This document shows, piece after piece, positions 34,800-45,545 of a stretch of DNA of 64,000 nucleotides (position 1 is the stretch's first letter; each line of letters starts with the position of its first letter). The stretch is from Adineta steineri. Lineage: Eukaryota; Rotifera; Eurotatoria; Adinetida; Adinetidae. A program made the position numbers and the translations under genes. Where the stretch lies: positions 19,789-83,788 of the forward strand of contig CAJNOI010000082.1 of NCBI GenBank assembly GCA_905250115.1, given 5' to 3'. The notes under the pieces were generated by a model, which saw nothing but the letters and a program-made list of their open reading frames with translations, made no database searches and was not told the origin of the DNA.

Positions 34800-35910
34800 G
34801 TAAATAAATTCGAATTTTATTTGATAAATATTGCCTCAGTTCATTATTATACATAAATAAATTTACAAGAATACGTAATACACATAACTAACTAAATATT
34901 ATAGCAATTTGTACAAACTTAAAATCAAAACTCATTGTTTGATTTGAAATATTGAGAATTAAAGCTGGAATGCAACCTCCGATAAACATTGTAAACATAA
35001 AAATCATCTGTCGTAATAAAATGATATATCTCGACGACTTATTACTGATGGCTGATTTTCAATAGCATTTGTTAATGCATTCACAGTATTAGAATGCACA
35101 CGAAGAGTAGAAGGTCGAACATCAAAAAAAATTAAGGTATTTAGTATGATATTTATACCTGAAGGGAATATTGTAGCTGTTATAAGCGTATAAATTATCA
35201 ATAAAAATTTATTAGCACAATACTATGATGATAAAAATTATATAAATAGATCTATATATTTCATTAATCATAATTTTTAGTGAGCAGTCTGTTTTTGACA
35301 AATATATTCATGTCAAAAGTGATTTTTATATCATCTTATTTGTCATGCAAACATTTAATAAATTTAAAAAGATAGGTATTAAAATTCTCTATTACTTATT
35401 CATCAAATGAAATACAAGCAAAATAAAATATCTACCCATTTTGTTCGTAAAAAGAATGGTAATGAAATAATATATTGGGCTGTTAATTGACCTGCAATAC
35501 ATATCATTATTCATCGTCTTTTCTTAAAAACAGGTTTCATATGATATACTAATAAACATAATCGATGAACTGAAAAAGTTACGAATGCAAATGGAACTTG
35601 TATGCTTGCCGCATTAAAAGTATAATATAAAATATTACATATAAAACGTGGATATTCATATTCAGGTACTAAAAAAATAGATAACAAAACAAATCTAACT
35701 AAATATTATTGTAATACACATATTAAATATAAATATACTATTTTGATGATGAAGACGTCGAATAAATATTCTTGAACATGACTATATAAGAGTCACAAGT
35801 ATATTTACTGCATATAAACCGCTTTGTACGATATATAAGATACCACCAAGGATCATAATTGTGAGAAATAAAATGTCTTGTGATCCATTATCCTTTTCAT
35901 AAAATTTTCA
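34800..35910 (-). pseudogene. Decayed 7TM receptor (GPCR) pseudogene, near full length
   Basis: On the minus strand, GPCR-like pieces appear in order but in changing frames. They are an early helix (ILFLTIMILGGILYIVQSG, about 35900-35750), a third-helix region (FAFVTFSVHRLCLLVYH, about 35600), a fourth helix (GQLTAQYIISLPFFLR, about 35500), a fifth helix (IIYTLITATIFPSGINII, 35201-35130), a sixth helix (RQMIFMFTMFIGGCIPALI, about 35000-34940) and a seventh-helix tail (LVNLFMYNNELRQYL). Frameshifts and in-frame stops separate them. It resembles the rhodopsin-like neuropeptide-type receptors expanded in bdelloids; the ligand cannot be told. The ORF at 35004-35201 is one surviving piece. Confidence 0.7.
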
Positions 35911-36629
35911 ATTTATCTATAGAAGTAAATATATATGTGCGATCATAATATTTGACTTTAAAAAAATTCCTTATACATTTCTATAAAATATGACATTATC
36001 ACATCATAAAGGCAGTTGTTCTTAATGTCAAGTATTTTTACGATACAGTATGAAAACAATTCTATCTTATAAAAACTAATTGTTTTTTTTTATAGAATAT
36101 AAGTTTTTTAAATAGAATATTCTTATAATATTAAAGAAGATTAGTATACATTATGTTACTTTTATTAGAACAAGTAATTGTTTTATCTAAGCACTTCACA
36201 GTACTTTATGAAATAAAATTACATTAAAATAGTATATGTCAAGTGCAAAATATTATTTCTTAATAATAAAATCAATTGTTTTCGCTTGAGAGCAATAAAT
36301 GTTGAATATCGCCAATATGTAGATACTTCTTTGACTATAATCGTAATATCTATTGATCTATTATAGTGATAGATTGTCGATTTTGTTTTTGTCGCACAAC
36401 TTAAATCAGAAGTATTTTTACACTAAAATATATTTATTTTACAATCACATGCAGAGCACAAGATTTTGGATTTAAAATATATCGTCTTGATGTTCAATAA
36501 AAAAAATGAATAGATATATTGATTTTATTGTATATATGAAGATAAACAGAAAAAAACAACAAGTGAAAAGCGATGAGTCATTGAGAGAGAAGAAGAGATG
36601 AGTAAAAAAAATACCAAGTCGTTCAAGGT
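35911..36629. other. Spacer between two GPCR relics
   Basis: AT-rich with no gene; it may contain unrecognisable remains of the N-terminal half of the second relic. Confidence 0.35.
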
Positions 36630-37080
36630 AACTCACTTTAATAATTAATGAAAAAAATCTTCGAATATTGTTTTCACAATAACGTATAAATTTATGATTG
36701 CATTGGATTCAATTTATAGTAATACCCAATAAACATAATTCACCAAATAATGATGCAGCTCAAAAAAGAAGTGGATCAAGACTAACAGTATAATTTATAA
36801 TTATTATAAAATAAACAGGAGTCCATCCACCTACAAAACAAACGTTAAAATCATCAAAATAGTTTGTTTCAAAACAGAAATATCTCAACGATTAATTTTT
36901 GGCTCCTGACTAACACTAACATTTGTTGCTACATTGACCATTTGTGGTTGAATTCAACGAGAAGATTGAATACATACATAGATACGATAATTTGTAAAAA
37001 TATTCATCATTGTAGGTACACATACACCCGTAATAAATGTATAACTTCGCATCCATAATTCATTCATACAGTACAGGAAA
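36630..37080 (-). pseudogene. Second GPCR relic (helices 5-7)
   Basis: Minus-strand sequence carries a fifth-helix segment (SYTFITGVCVPTMMNIF), a linker (NRIYVCIQSSR-like, then QPQMVNVATNVSVSQE), a sixth helix (LKQTILMILTFVLGGWTPVYF) and a seventh-helix segment (LFGELCLLGITIN), broken by at least four in-frame stops. Order and linker length match the relic at 34800-35910, so the two are tandem paralogues. An intron-like TTGTTTTGTAG lies within helix 6. Confidence 0.65.
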
Positions 37081-37349
37081 TAAATATATTTAATTTCAAT
37101 ACCAGAGTCTATAACTGAAGTTCTTCTTTCGTTAATATAATATAAGATTATGTTAAAAAGAGCTTGTCGAAATTTTATTTCCTTTTAAAAGCACTTATTT
37201 GATAAAATATCACACTTTTGGTCAAAGATACCAAACATATTATGAATCTCCACAAATATGTTCAGATAATTGTATGCTAATGAAATCAAATAAAAGCAGT
37301 CCAGCTCACCATTATTATTCTATCAAAGTTCTCATCATCTCATGATTAA

Positions 37350-37421
37350 CATCTTGAGAGGATGGATGTGGGTGTGTATTTTGTACTTATCTCACCCAAA
37401 TTCACACGCACTCACCCTCAT
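37350..37421. repeat. TGTGGG/CCCACA element 4
   Basis: Begins ATCTTGAGAGGATGGATGTG with GGTGTG, loop TATTTTGTACTTATCTCA, degenerate right arm CACACGCACTCACCCTCA. Confidence 0.65.
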
Positions 37422-37744
37422 TTTCTCTAACGTTGTTCCTTGACGTATATAATGAGATCTTTAGTCTTCATATTTTTCTGGTCTAGTACTATGTATTCGA
37501 CGAGATCGAATACTTTCAGTAGAGGGTCAGCGACGCTTGCGTTGCGTTACTTGTATATAATGAATGAATTCTTATAGAAAAATGATCAAGTAAACATGAA
37601 TCTGTTCTATTCATGTTTTCTTTTACTTTCGTTAATCAAAACAAAATCGCATAACTGATAATGTATTTAAGTTCGATTGAAGAAATATTATAATTTCAGA
37701 TGTGATGAAAGAACAAAAGAAAAGAGTATTTGATGAGCATGAAA

Positions 37745-37803
37745 ATCTTGAGGATGGATGTGGGTTTGACTACTAATGATCACCAACATCCACACCCACA
37801 TTC
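37745..37803. repeat. TGTGGG/CCCACA element 5
   Basis: Begins ATCTTGAGGATGGATGTGGG, sharing the variant GGATGGATGTGGG with element 4, and ends CATCCACACCCACATTC. The two lie 325 bp apart and are probably related copies. Confidence 0.7.
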
Positions 37804-38091
37804 TCTATTCGAACATTTTCAACCGAACTCAATCACTCCAAGAGCCTCAAAACATTCGTTACGGATTCGGAGTCTGTTGATTCTACCTTGTAAAAAAAAG
37901 GTAGAACTTGGACTATTATGTAGACGAAATGAAAAAAATAATATTAAGATAAGAGTATAACAACACCTTTGACGTTGGAGATAATATTAGTTATCTTTTG
38001 CTACTTACGTGAGAGTAATAGACAAACAGAAAGTAACTTCGAACAATAGTGTGTTCTCTTTTTTGCGCTTGAGTATCATCTGAAACATAAT

Positions 38092-39929
38092 ATGCAAACC
38101 AACAAAGTTTATAGAGAGCGTGTTATTGTAAATAATAGACCACACAAATGGTGGCACCACCGTTGGTTCAAAATAATCGGAATTTCTGTTATTGTTTTAA
38201 TAGTTTTTGCTGTTATTCTTGCTCTGGTATTAAACTTCGTCGTTTTTGCACCGAAGAAATCAGAAACTAGTACCACCGCCTCTACATCATCATCATCACT
38301 AACAACAACAATATCAATACCACCGTCATTATCAACAACAACATCAATAGTGACATCGACCACAACTCTGCCACAAACAACAACTACAACCACAACTCAG
38401 CAGTCAGGTAAGCTTCAGAGTAACGTTTTCCATCCTCCTTAAATGATACTTTTAACTGAAAAGTGAACAGAAAGAAATCATTTTGCGACAAAGGAGCGTA
38501 CGCATATCTGTCACGCACGGTATTTTCGCGCATGGAAATACCAGCCAATTCTCTTGCTCTCTCTTCCGTGTGTAAATATAAATAGCTGTATCTACGTATT
38601 ATTTACTAGTTAGTCCGTCATCTCTGATTGTTTCTTCTACTCCTTGGATAAGCCAGAGTCCAGGTTTCGAACACGATAGGATGCAGTCTGTATTCTTTGG
38701 TCATGATAAATCACTGCATTTCTTAATCTGGAATAGTGCTGTAAATGCAACCGTATCTAGACACCGTTTCCAACTGCAAAAATTCGTACGAAACGAACCG
38801 GAAAAAGAAACGAAGTCCGCTTTTCCTTTACCTAGGTAGTTCCATTAAATGACTATCATCAGTAGAAGCTGTATATAATAAAAAGAGTGCATTAATTCTT
38901 AGAAACATTGTAACGGCAATTATAAAATACAAACTTATTTTAAAAGCAAGAAACGATTTTCATTTTGCAAAATCTAAAGCTCTCCCCACATGATTTTATC
39001 ATTCTGAGAGTTACACAAGAGACAGTCTTTCCAGAATGAATAAAATCAAATGTTTTTATCTAGAGTGGTCTGTTACCGGTAATATGACTAATGCACGCTA
39101 TGTTCACACAGCATCTGTATTGTCAAATGGACTAGTATTAATTACTGGTGGTCAAGACAATAGTGGTAATATTTTAAATAGTGCTGAATTGTATGATTCA
39201 TCAATGGGTACATGGACAACTACTGGTAGCATGACTTATACACGAGTTTATCACACAGCATCTGTATTATCGAATGGGCTAGTATTAGTTACTGGTGGAT
39301 GGAATAGTAGTACTGTTTATAATAGTGCTGAGCTCTATAATCAATCGACAGGTACTTGGACAACTACTGGTAACATGCATAGTGTACGACAAGATCACAC
39401 AGCATCTGTATTATCAAGTGGAAAAGTATTAATTACTGGTGGAGGAGTAAATAGCATTAGTGCTTTAAATAGTTCTGAGCTGTATGATCCATCAATAGGT
39501 ACATGGACAACTACTGGTAACATGGCTAATCCACGAGTTTATCACACAGCATCTGTATTATTAAATGGGCTAGTATTAGTTGCCGGTGGATACGATGGTC
39601 ATAGTGGTAATTTAAATAGTGCTGAACTCTATGATCCATCAACCGGTACTTGGACAGCTACTGGTAGTATGGCTAATGCGCGGACTGCTCACAGAGCATC
39701 TGTATTATCAAAAGGAAAAGTATTAGTTGTTGGTGGAGTTGTTTTAAATAGTGCTGAGTTGTATGATCCATCAACAGGTATTTGGGCAACTACTGGTAAC
39801 ATGACTGACGCACGATTTGATCACACAACATCTGTATTATCAAATGCACTAGTATTAGTTACTGGTGGATACACTGGTAGAATTCCTTTAAATAGTGCAG
39901 AATTATATTCACTATTTCATACAAATTAA
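38092..39929 (+). CDS. Membrane-anchored six-blade kelch-repeat protein, 393 aa
   Basis: Two exons, 38092-38407 and 39064-39929, join in phase. A basic N-terminus (HKWWHHRWFK) precedes one helix (IIGISVIVLIVFAVILALV, about 28-50), giving a type II anchor. A Thr/Ser-rich stalk (57-105) follows. Six repeats of about 47 residues come next, each with WTTTGNM, R-x2-HTASVL, NG-x-VLVTGG and LNSAELYDPSTGT. Six such repeats close a beta-propeller, exposed outside the cell. The repeat wording is the kelch/galactose-oxidase-type found in bacteria and widely in bdelloid genomes, where horizontal origin has been proposed. Stalk and anchor look eukaryotic and sit in their own exon. The 656-nt intron is unusually long for this window. 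Confidence 0.85.
38408..39063. other. Long intron with promoter-like block
   Basis: Within the kelch gene intron, 38570-38645 reads as a TATA-like AAATATAAATAG followed by a T/C-rich stretch. The next 200 bp are less AT-rich than other introns. It may be an inserted repeat (solo LTR or MITE), but no matching ends were found. Confidence 0.35.
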
Positions 39930-41072
39930 CTTTCAATCGTTTTATTCTTTTTCTTGAAAGTAGTCCACATTCAAAACAATAGTTTAATTAGAATAACTGG
40001 CCTCTTATGATGTCCACGAATTGTTTCTTCGATACCTTTACTGAGTTGTCTCATACTTTAATATTCGATTCCAATTAAAAATAAATATCTATGTTTTTCT
40101 ACCCTTATATATTATTTTATTATAATTAACAACCCTAAAAGATAATCTAAGGGACAATCTATAGTTATATCAGATATAAGATGTAATGAGAATGAGAATA
40201 TGAATATTTATGAGTTAAACAAAATACTGGCATTCACCTTCCCTTATTTTAACGAAAGAGAATAGACAATAATTTGATTTATATATAATATTTCTTTCTG
40301 ATCGGTAATTATGTTCTTGTGAGTCTTCAATTAATTGATTAGTGTAAAATATCTAGTGAGAAGTTCTGTTGAAATATCAAGACAAAACTATACACACAGC
40401 TACTTTTTCTTCGTCATATTGATGTTTTCCACAAAGTATGAAAGTGTTCAATTGTAACTTTAGATCATAATCCGGATCTTTCAGTTATAATATCTTATGG
40501 ATTCATATCCATGTTAACAAAGATATTTTTCATATTTTATTGTTTGTGAATAGTTCATCTCATTTCATTATCAAGTAGTTTAGAGAAAGAAACAAGTAAC
40601 GCTCGTCCGAGGACTCGCTTAGCTCTTTCTCTTAGAAATGCATCTTCTTCACATCTACTGAAATCACAATTGAAAACCATGAAAAAAAAGTTTTCAATTT
40701 TTTTTTTGATTTCTCATCCACCCCCTATCGTAGTCACCCAACAGACCTCAGATTCGAACTCCTCGCATCAAAAAACCTCTAGAAATGTCTTTTTCAGAAA
40801 ATCGATTTTCAATGTTTTTTTGACCCTGCGGACAGACAACCAGACAGTTTATGTTTGCAAGACTCTTCTCTACGAGAAAGAGAATAATAGGTTTGTGGTA
40901 GATTTAGTAAAATATCTGTTTTATTTGTAATATAGCTGAGTGTTATTATATTCTACTATAGTATCATATTCACAAATATGAAATGAATCTTATGTCATTT
41001 ATAGTTTTATTATTAACGTACAAACTTTCACAATAAGTAGATGCAATTGCTAGTCTGTTTTCATTCAAATAG
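39930..41072. other. Intergenic stretch
   Basis: No gene supported, apart from the dispersed repeat at 40715-40835. Confidence 0.4.
40715..40835. repeat. Dispersed repeat, third copy
   Basis: GTAGTCACCCAACAGACCTC, then AGATTCGAAC, ACCTCTAGAAATGT and TTTTTTTGACC appear in the same order as at 4090-4200. The 86-codon ORF over it is a by-product. Confidence 0.6.
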
Positions 41073-41263
41073 CTGTCGATGTGTATGATACAAAATCTCT
41101 GAGGAAGCGTTTCAAACAATATCTAGATCCAGACGAAAACTTTTCTAAAACTCAGCTAGATATAATTACTAAACGCTTGATTCTTGTGATTTTTGATAAA
41201 GTATCTGTTGTTAATGTTAAAATAATCGAAGACATCCATCACTACCAGTATGAACACCTGTGA
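41073..41263 (+). CDS. Isolated exon-like ORF
   Basis: After a CAAATAG acceptor a 62-codon frame reads VDVYDTKSLRKRFKQYLD with many charged residues to TGA 41263. It may be the first known exon of the Asn-rich gene downstream, but no donor gives a phase match. No family recognised. Confidence 0.35.
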
Positions 41264-41393
41264 AATCAATAAACAATGGCTAAGATAGTAATATTTTGTC
41301 TGTTAAGAATATTTGATTGATTAAAAATCATAATTCATTCAAAGAGAAAAAGAAATTAAATTTTATTAAATTTCTGTTTATGTCACTACACAG

Positions 41394-42124
41394 AAGATTA
41401 TGTGAAAGATCATTATTCAGCAGATCAAGATGGTAGCGGGAAGGTGGATGATCACAATACCTTAGAGTTAGATTATACATCACCTCCGTATTCACATTCA
41501 ACCATAAAAACCGGTAAAGCTATTGAACGATTAATGACGTGAGGGTGGTTGTGGGTGTAGGTGTATGCAAAGAGATAAATAGTCACACCCTCACAAGGTA
41601 TATATGTTAATAATCTTTCAATTTTCGAACATGTTTTTATACTTTTTTTTTTTGAAACCAGGATCAAATCAGGCACGAAGAAAATTAACTACTACATTGC
41701 TTACACCTAGTTCGTTTGAGAGTGTGGTGGGGTGTAGCTATTACATGCACCGCTGACCCACATCCACACACACACACACACACCAGGATCATCAACAACA
41801 TTTAATAACAATAGTAAAATAAATCAAAGATCATCGCCACAATTCAACAATAATGTTAATAATAATAATGCTAGTAATTCAATGTTAATGAATAAATCAA
41901 AACAACAAATAGATTTAAATGATCAACAAAATAATGATCACCACTTTGTTAATATGAATGGTTTAATTAAAAATAATAGTAATAATAATAGTTCTACAAC
42001 ACACAATGCTCATTGCACCGTAACACCAAATAATCACCAACATAATGGAAATGAACCAATAATAATTGATGATGATTCATTAACTAATAAAACTAAACAA
42101 AATAAAAATGTTTCATCTATATAA
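41394..42124 (+). CDS. Asn-rich protein, partial (two exons)
   Basis: Exons 41394-41513 and 41787-42124 join in phase: EDYVKDHYSADQDGSGK ... STIKTG followed by SSTTFNNNSKINQRSS and a long Asn/Ser/His-rich tail ending QNKNVSSI. The intron (41514-41786) consists almost entirely of TGTGGG elements 6 and 7 plus a fragment of a MULE transposon, and its AG acceptor sits at the end of element 7 (CACACCAG). Low-complexity Asn tracts may be disordered. Upstream exons are missing. It could be a decaying gene. Confidence 0.45.
41536..41597. repeat. TGTGGG/CCCACA element 6
   Basis: GTGAGGGTGGTTGTGGGTG, loop GTATGCAAAGAGATAAATAG, right arm TCACACCCTCAC. The loop resembles that of element 15 (GTATGCAAAGGAGAAGAG). 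Confidence 0.7.
41603..41720 (+). repeat. Partial duplicate of the MULE pseudogene
   Basis: About 118 bp nearly identical to 42663-42784 (shared TTCAATTTTCGAACATGTTT, ACCAGGATCAAATCAGGC and CTACACCTAGTTCGTTTGA). It lies between elements 6 and 7 and ends exactly where element 7 begins. Confidence 0.8.
41719..41786. repeat. TGTGGG/CCCACA element 7
   Basis: GAGAGTGTGGTGGGGTGTAG, loop CTATTACATGCACCGCTG, then ACCCACATCCA and a run of CA dinucleotides ending CACCAG. The right arm has drifted to a CA microsatellite. Confidence 0.65.
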
Positions 42125-42322
42125 AAATACATAGATGAAACAAAACATAAAACGGACTGGGTAAATTGTAAAGTGATGTGCTCAGAAACAACACAACATA
42201 AGCTATTGATAAAAGAATCTTTATTCATCACAGCTTATGAACCAGAATTAAATCTTACAACGCATTCCGTACCCTTGTACATTTTTTTCGAAGGAGTTAA
42301 GAGATATCAGTTACCCAGTTAA
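42125..42322 (+). pseudogene. Retroelement-like C-terminal fragment (GIY-YIG region type)
   Basis: In the same frame as the Asn-rich ORF but after its stop, 65 codons read KHKTDWVNCKVM, then HKLLIKESLFITAYEPELN and HSVPLYIFFEG. The LLIKESL...PELN...SVPL pattern is what I recall from the C-terminal nuclease region of Penelope-like or related reverse transcriptases in rotifers. No upstream RT domain is visible, so it is an isolated tail. Family assignment is from memory and tentative. Confidence 0.5.
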
Positions 42323-42530
42323 TTTACCATATTACATAAATGTTTCTACTAAACACATGCACGTGTATATGTAAATATATATATTCGTTTCTCTTTTTTT
42401 CTTCTTTCCTATCTATTGTGTCTCTAATTATTTCACTTAAATGAATTTTAAAAAAGCCGCTGTTATTTTATTAACTTTATTGACAACTGGTGAACATAAC
42501 AATTTACTCAAATCGGAAAATTTGAAAGTG

Positions 42531-43217
42531 AAATAGTTTCGAACAATTCTGAAAGAACGTATTGTAAATGAAACAGTACCAATATAAAAAATATACGATG
42601 AAGAAATTGTCAAAGCGCATTTCGCAGCAGAAACTCTTGCATCTGTTCTATTGGTTCACAAGATACGTATGTTTATAATCTTTCAATTTTCGAACATGTT
42701 TTTATACTTTCTTTTTTTAGAACCAGGATCAAATCAGGCTTGAAGAAATATAACTACTACATTGCCTACACCTAGTTCGTTTGATATTCCTTATGGTTAT
42801 GAAAGTAAAAATCCTGGCGAAACTTTCTTAATTTGTGATAAATTGGTTTCCCGTAAAAAAAGAATGTTAATTTTTGCTAGTCCAAAATAATTACGATTAT
42901 TATTCGATAGCGCTACAATTTTTATGGATGGAACATTTTTAACAACACCACCACTTTTCAATCAAGTTTTTACTATTCATTCTTTGAAATTCGATTGAGG
43001 TACGGTATACATCTGATTTCATAAACATTCAATTAAATTTTCTGTTTTTTCAGATTTACTATGTGTCTTTGCACTTTTACCTGATAGAAAGAAAGCAACG
43101 TATCAACTACTATTTCAAGAATCAAATGTTGTAGCTGTACCTATGGGTTGAACTTGGAAGCCTCAACAAATCATGACAGACTTTGAAATCAGTTTAATTC
43201 CAGCAATATCAGATTGA
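42531..43217 (+). pseudogene. MULE-type transposase pseudogene
   Basis: Plus-strand remains of a Mutator-like transposase with its intron positions. They include FRTILKERIVNETVPI, IYDEEIVKAHFAAETLAS, an intron at about 42665-42720, FDIPYGYESKN, FLICDKLVSRKKRMLIFAS, the transposase core LLFDSATIFMDGTF and TTPPLFNQVFTIHSLKF, an intron near 43016-43054, then LLCVFALLPDRKKATYQLLF and QQIMTDFEISLIPAIS. At least five in-frame stops are present, mostly TGA. The DGTF aspartate and the later TDFE motif of the DDE core are still visible. It cannot encode an active protein. Confidence 0.85.
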
Positions 43218-43269
43218 TGATAATAGAGTATCTAATATTTTCATCACAAAAACTTATGCTATATTGAGA

Positions 43270-43326
43270 ACTCATAGTGGATGTGGGTGAAAGTGAATGA
43301 AGAGAGACTATCCACACCCATCCTAG
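43270..43326. repeat. TGTGGG/CCCACA element 8
   Basis: GTGGATGTGGGTG, loop AAAGTGAATGAAGAGAGACT, right arm ATCCACACCCATCC. The loop GAATGAAGAGAGAC is shared with element 12 (reverse orientation) and partly with element 13. Confidence 0.75.
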
Positions 43327-43466
43327 TTTCAAAACTAGCTGACAACAAGCAAAACAAAATTATAAAGAATAGCAGCAGAAGTTCAAGTGAATTCAATCCA
43401 TCGATAACTTTTTAAATTTTTTTGTTATCCATTTAGTTTCGATATGATATAATATACGCCTTGCAG

Positions 43467-43628
43467 GCAGCCGAATTAGAAAAGGAAACAATGAAAGTAC
43501 GACAACAATTGATCGAACAGCAAGAAGAAGCAAGGGCTTGCACAAATCCTCAACAACAAGCTGTTTGTGCTGCAGTTGTTTCACGAACACTTGATGACGT
43601 ATTGGACACCGGAAAAAAAATGGCGTAA
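43467..43628 (+). CDS. Coiled-coil exon, gene incomplete
   Basis: After a CCTTGCAG acceptor, 53 codons encode AAELEKETMKVRQQLIEQQ, then EEARACTNPQQQAVCAAVVS and RTLDDVLDTGKKMA before TAA 43628. The stretch is predicted helical and coiled-coil-like, and its composition is unlike the surrounding AT-rich DNA. No upstream exon could be joined. It may be the terminal exon of a displaced gene. Confidence 0.4.
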   Translation, partial: AAELEKETMKVRQQLIEQQEEARACTNPQQQAVCAAVVSRTLDDVLDTGKKMA

Positions 43629-44690
43629 CAAGCTAAAGGCTGACGAAAAAAAAGGTAAGTGTTAATAATCAAGGTTTCTTATTTCTTTACATTATTATTC
43701 CCTGCAATGATATCATCAATGATTAAGAAGAGGAAGAGAGAGAATGAAAGAATATATCTAGTTGTATGCAGTAGTATCGTTTAATAATTGAGAAACATAT
43801 GAAGAATTGCCAAAACTTAGATATTATTTCTGTGCTACATCGTAGCAGTTATACAATTAAGCATTTAATTCGTCACGATATTAACTGCATTACAAATAAA
43901 TAAAAAACAACTAATGTATCTAAATACGTATATATCTCGATAATCTCAGTTTCGATTTAAGCATGTAAATAGATTGAAAGCGACTACATAGTAATAATAG
44001 ATCAAGATGCATTAAATCATGATAAGAGCCGACAATTGATTAATATATAATAACAGATCAGAACTCATCAGAGTATCTTTTCAAAAATAAACACAAACTT
44101 TGAATTATCAGAAATGAATTAAAATCGATTTTGGTTCATTTAAAAGTCTAACTATAAGTGGACTAAAACTGCATCATTTTTATTGATGTTGCTCGTATAG
44201 GGACTCAATTAAGATTACATTGTCTTTTTCTTCCCTTTCTTTCATATGGAAAGAGAGAGTGATAATACGATTATCGGTATAATTTTTTTTAGTTCAACTA
44301 CAACAAAAAAACAAACGCAACGCAAAATAATAATTATTTAAATAAATGTGGTTTTCACATTTTTTTCTCTTCTCAGGTAGATGATTCCGGATGGAAGCGA
44401 ACAGAATTACTGCTTACATGAAATCTCCGGAATGTCACGGAACCGGACGTTTCCGTGCCGGATTGTTCGACCTGGCTTGTTTAGTACTTCTACAAGATTT
44501 TCTTTTTCTCTTTTTTAGTACTTGTACAAAGTATTTTTTTGTTCTTGTGAGAACCTTTATCTTTTTTTAAATAAAATCATTTCGTTGAATTAGTTCTTTG
44601 AATAACATGAATACAAACATCTTTTAATTGATAAAATTTCTCAGAATTACGAATAAAGAAAAACTGAAATTGAAATGGTTATATAATCAA

Positions 44691-44741
44691 CCTTGAGGGT
44701 GTGGATGTCTCTTATCAATCTAGACTCACAACCACCCTCAG
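44691..44741. repeat. TGTGGG/CCCACA element 9
   Basis: ACCTTGAGGGTGTGGATG, loop TCTCTTATCAATCTAGACTC, right arm ACAACCACCCTCAGG: a compact copy with matching ends. Confidence 0.75.
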
Positions 44742-45177
44742 GATCACCGATTATCTGTGGTCCACTAGCTTTCATGTCTAAAGCAATTTGTCAGTTGGGG
44801 ATCATTCCTTATAAGTATACCTCTACTTAAGTAAAAAGTATGAAAAGTACCAGGTATTGCACTAAGTATTCTGTCCCTGATTATAATCAGTAGAGCTCAC
44901 TGTAATATTCCAAGATACCATTTAAATTCTTTGGATTAAGTTCAAATAATATCTTACGACGATTAAAGACGAAGAAGAACGAATGAATGTATTGCCTGTA
45001 TATCTAAACGAATACGAAAAACGGAATAAAACAATGAGAAGTAGCCTATCTTATATTCCCTTTATTTCTGTAATCACCGATTCATTGGTCGTTTTTGCTT
45101 TACCTTAACGGAAAAAAAAGCAGTCCAGCAGAGAGAGTCACGTATAATCAATAATATTTTTTGGTAGTGCGCATAAT

Positions 45178-45224
45178 GAATGGACGTGGGTATGGATGAG
45201 AAAGAAAAAGTCCCACTCACACCA
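45178..45224. repeat. TGTGGG/CCCACA element 10, degenerate
   Basis: ATGGACGTGGGTATGGATG, purine-rich loop, right arm CCCACTCACACCATC. Weakest member. Confidence 0.45.
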
Positions 45225-45261
45225 TCAATTGAAAAAAAATCCAACGGCAATATTGCATTGA

Positions 45262-45545
45262 GAATAAAAGATTTCGACCTGAAATTATTCCTATATATAA
45301 GTCTCATGATTCTTAGAATATCCGTAGAGCTTCAATGCGAAGACATGTTTCCTTCTTGAAATAGTTAATTCTCAAGAAAACTCGATTTATGACCGTTCTA
45401 CCAAATATGACTATTTCTTGCAACTTTTTATGTTGGAAAGGAAACATCCGTGTACGCTGAAATTTTTAGAGTATTCTAAGAATCATGAGATGTATTTATG
45501 GAAAAAAAAGGTCGGTAGAAATTCTATCATTCACAATTTGAATTC
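45262..45545. mobile_element. Long imperfect inverted repeat, MITE-like
   Basis: TCTCATGATTCTTAGAATA (about 45301) recurs inverted as TATTCTAAGAATCATGAGA (about 45472-45490). Inner GACATGTTTCC pairs with GGAAACATCCGTG, and outer TTTCGACC pairs with GGTCGGTAGAAA. The arms together span about 280 bp with a short centre. The 79-codon ORF at 45418 falls inside and is not treated as a gene. Confidence 0.65.

Larger units (their letters stand above)
37081..38091. other. Intergenic stretch with two TGTGGG elements
   Basis: No gene is supported apart from the two elements listed. The 76-codon ORF at 37730 overlaps element 5 and is not called. Confidence 0.45.
43629..45261. other. Intergenic stretch with elements 9 and 10
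   Basis: No gene. Near 44385-44475 a less AT-rich block repeats CCGGA/TCCGG words (GATTCCGGATGG, TCTCCGGAATG, GGAACCGGACG, TGCCGGATTG), resembling a minor dispersed repeat. Confidence 0.45.

Noticed and set aside
38109-38393. Val/Asp-rich minus-strand ORF
   Set aside because: Antisense of the Thr/Ser stalk in the kelch gene.
38640-38690. Possible tRNA-like B box (GGTTTCGAACAC)
   Set aside because: No A box, no cloverleaf pairing and no acceptor stem could be formed.
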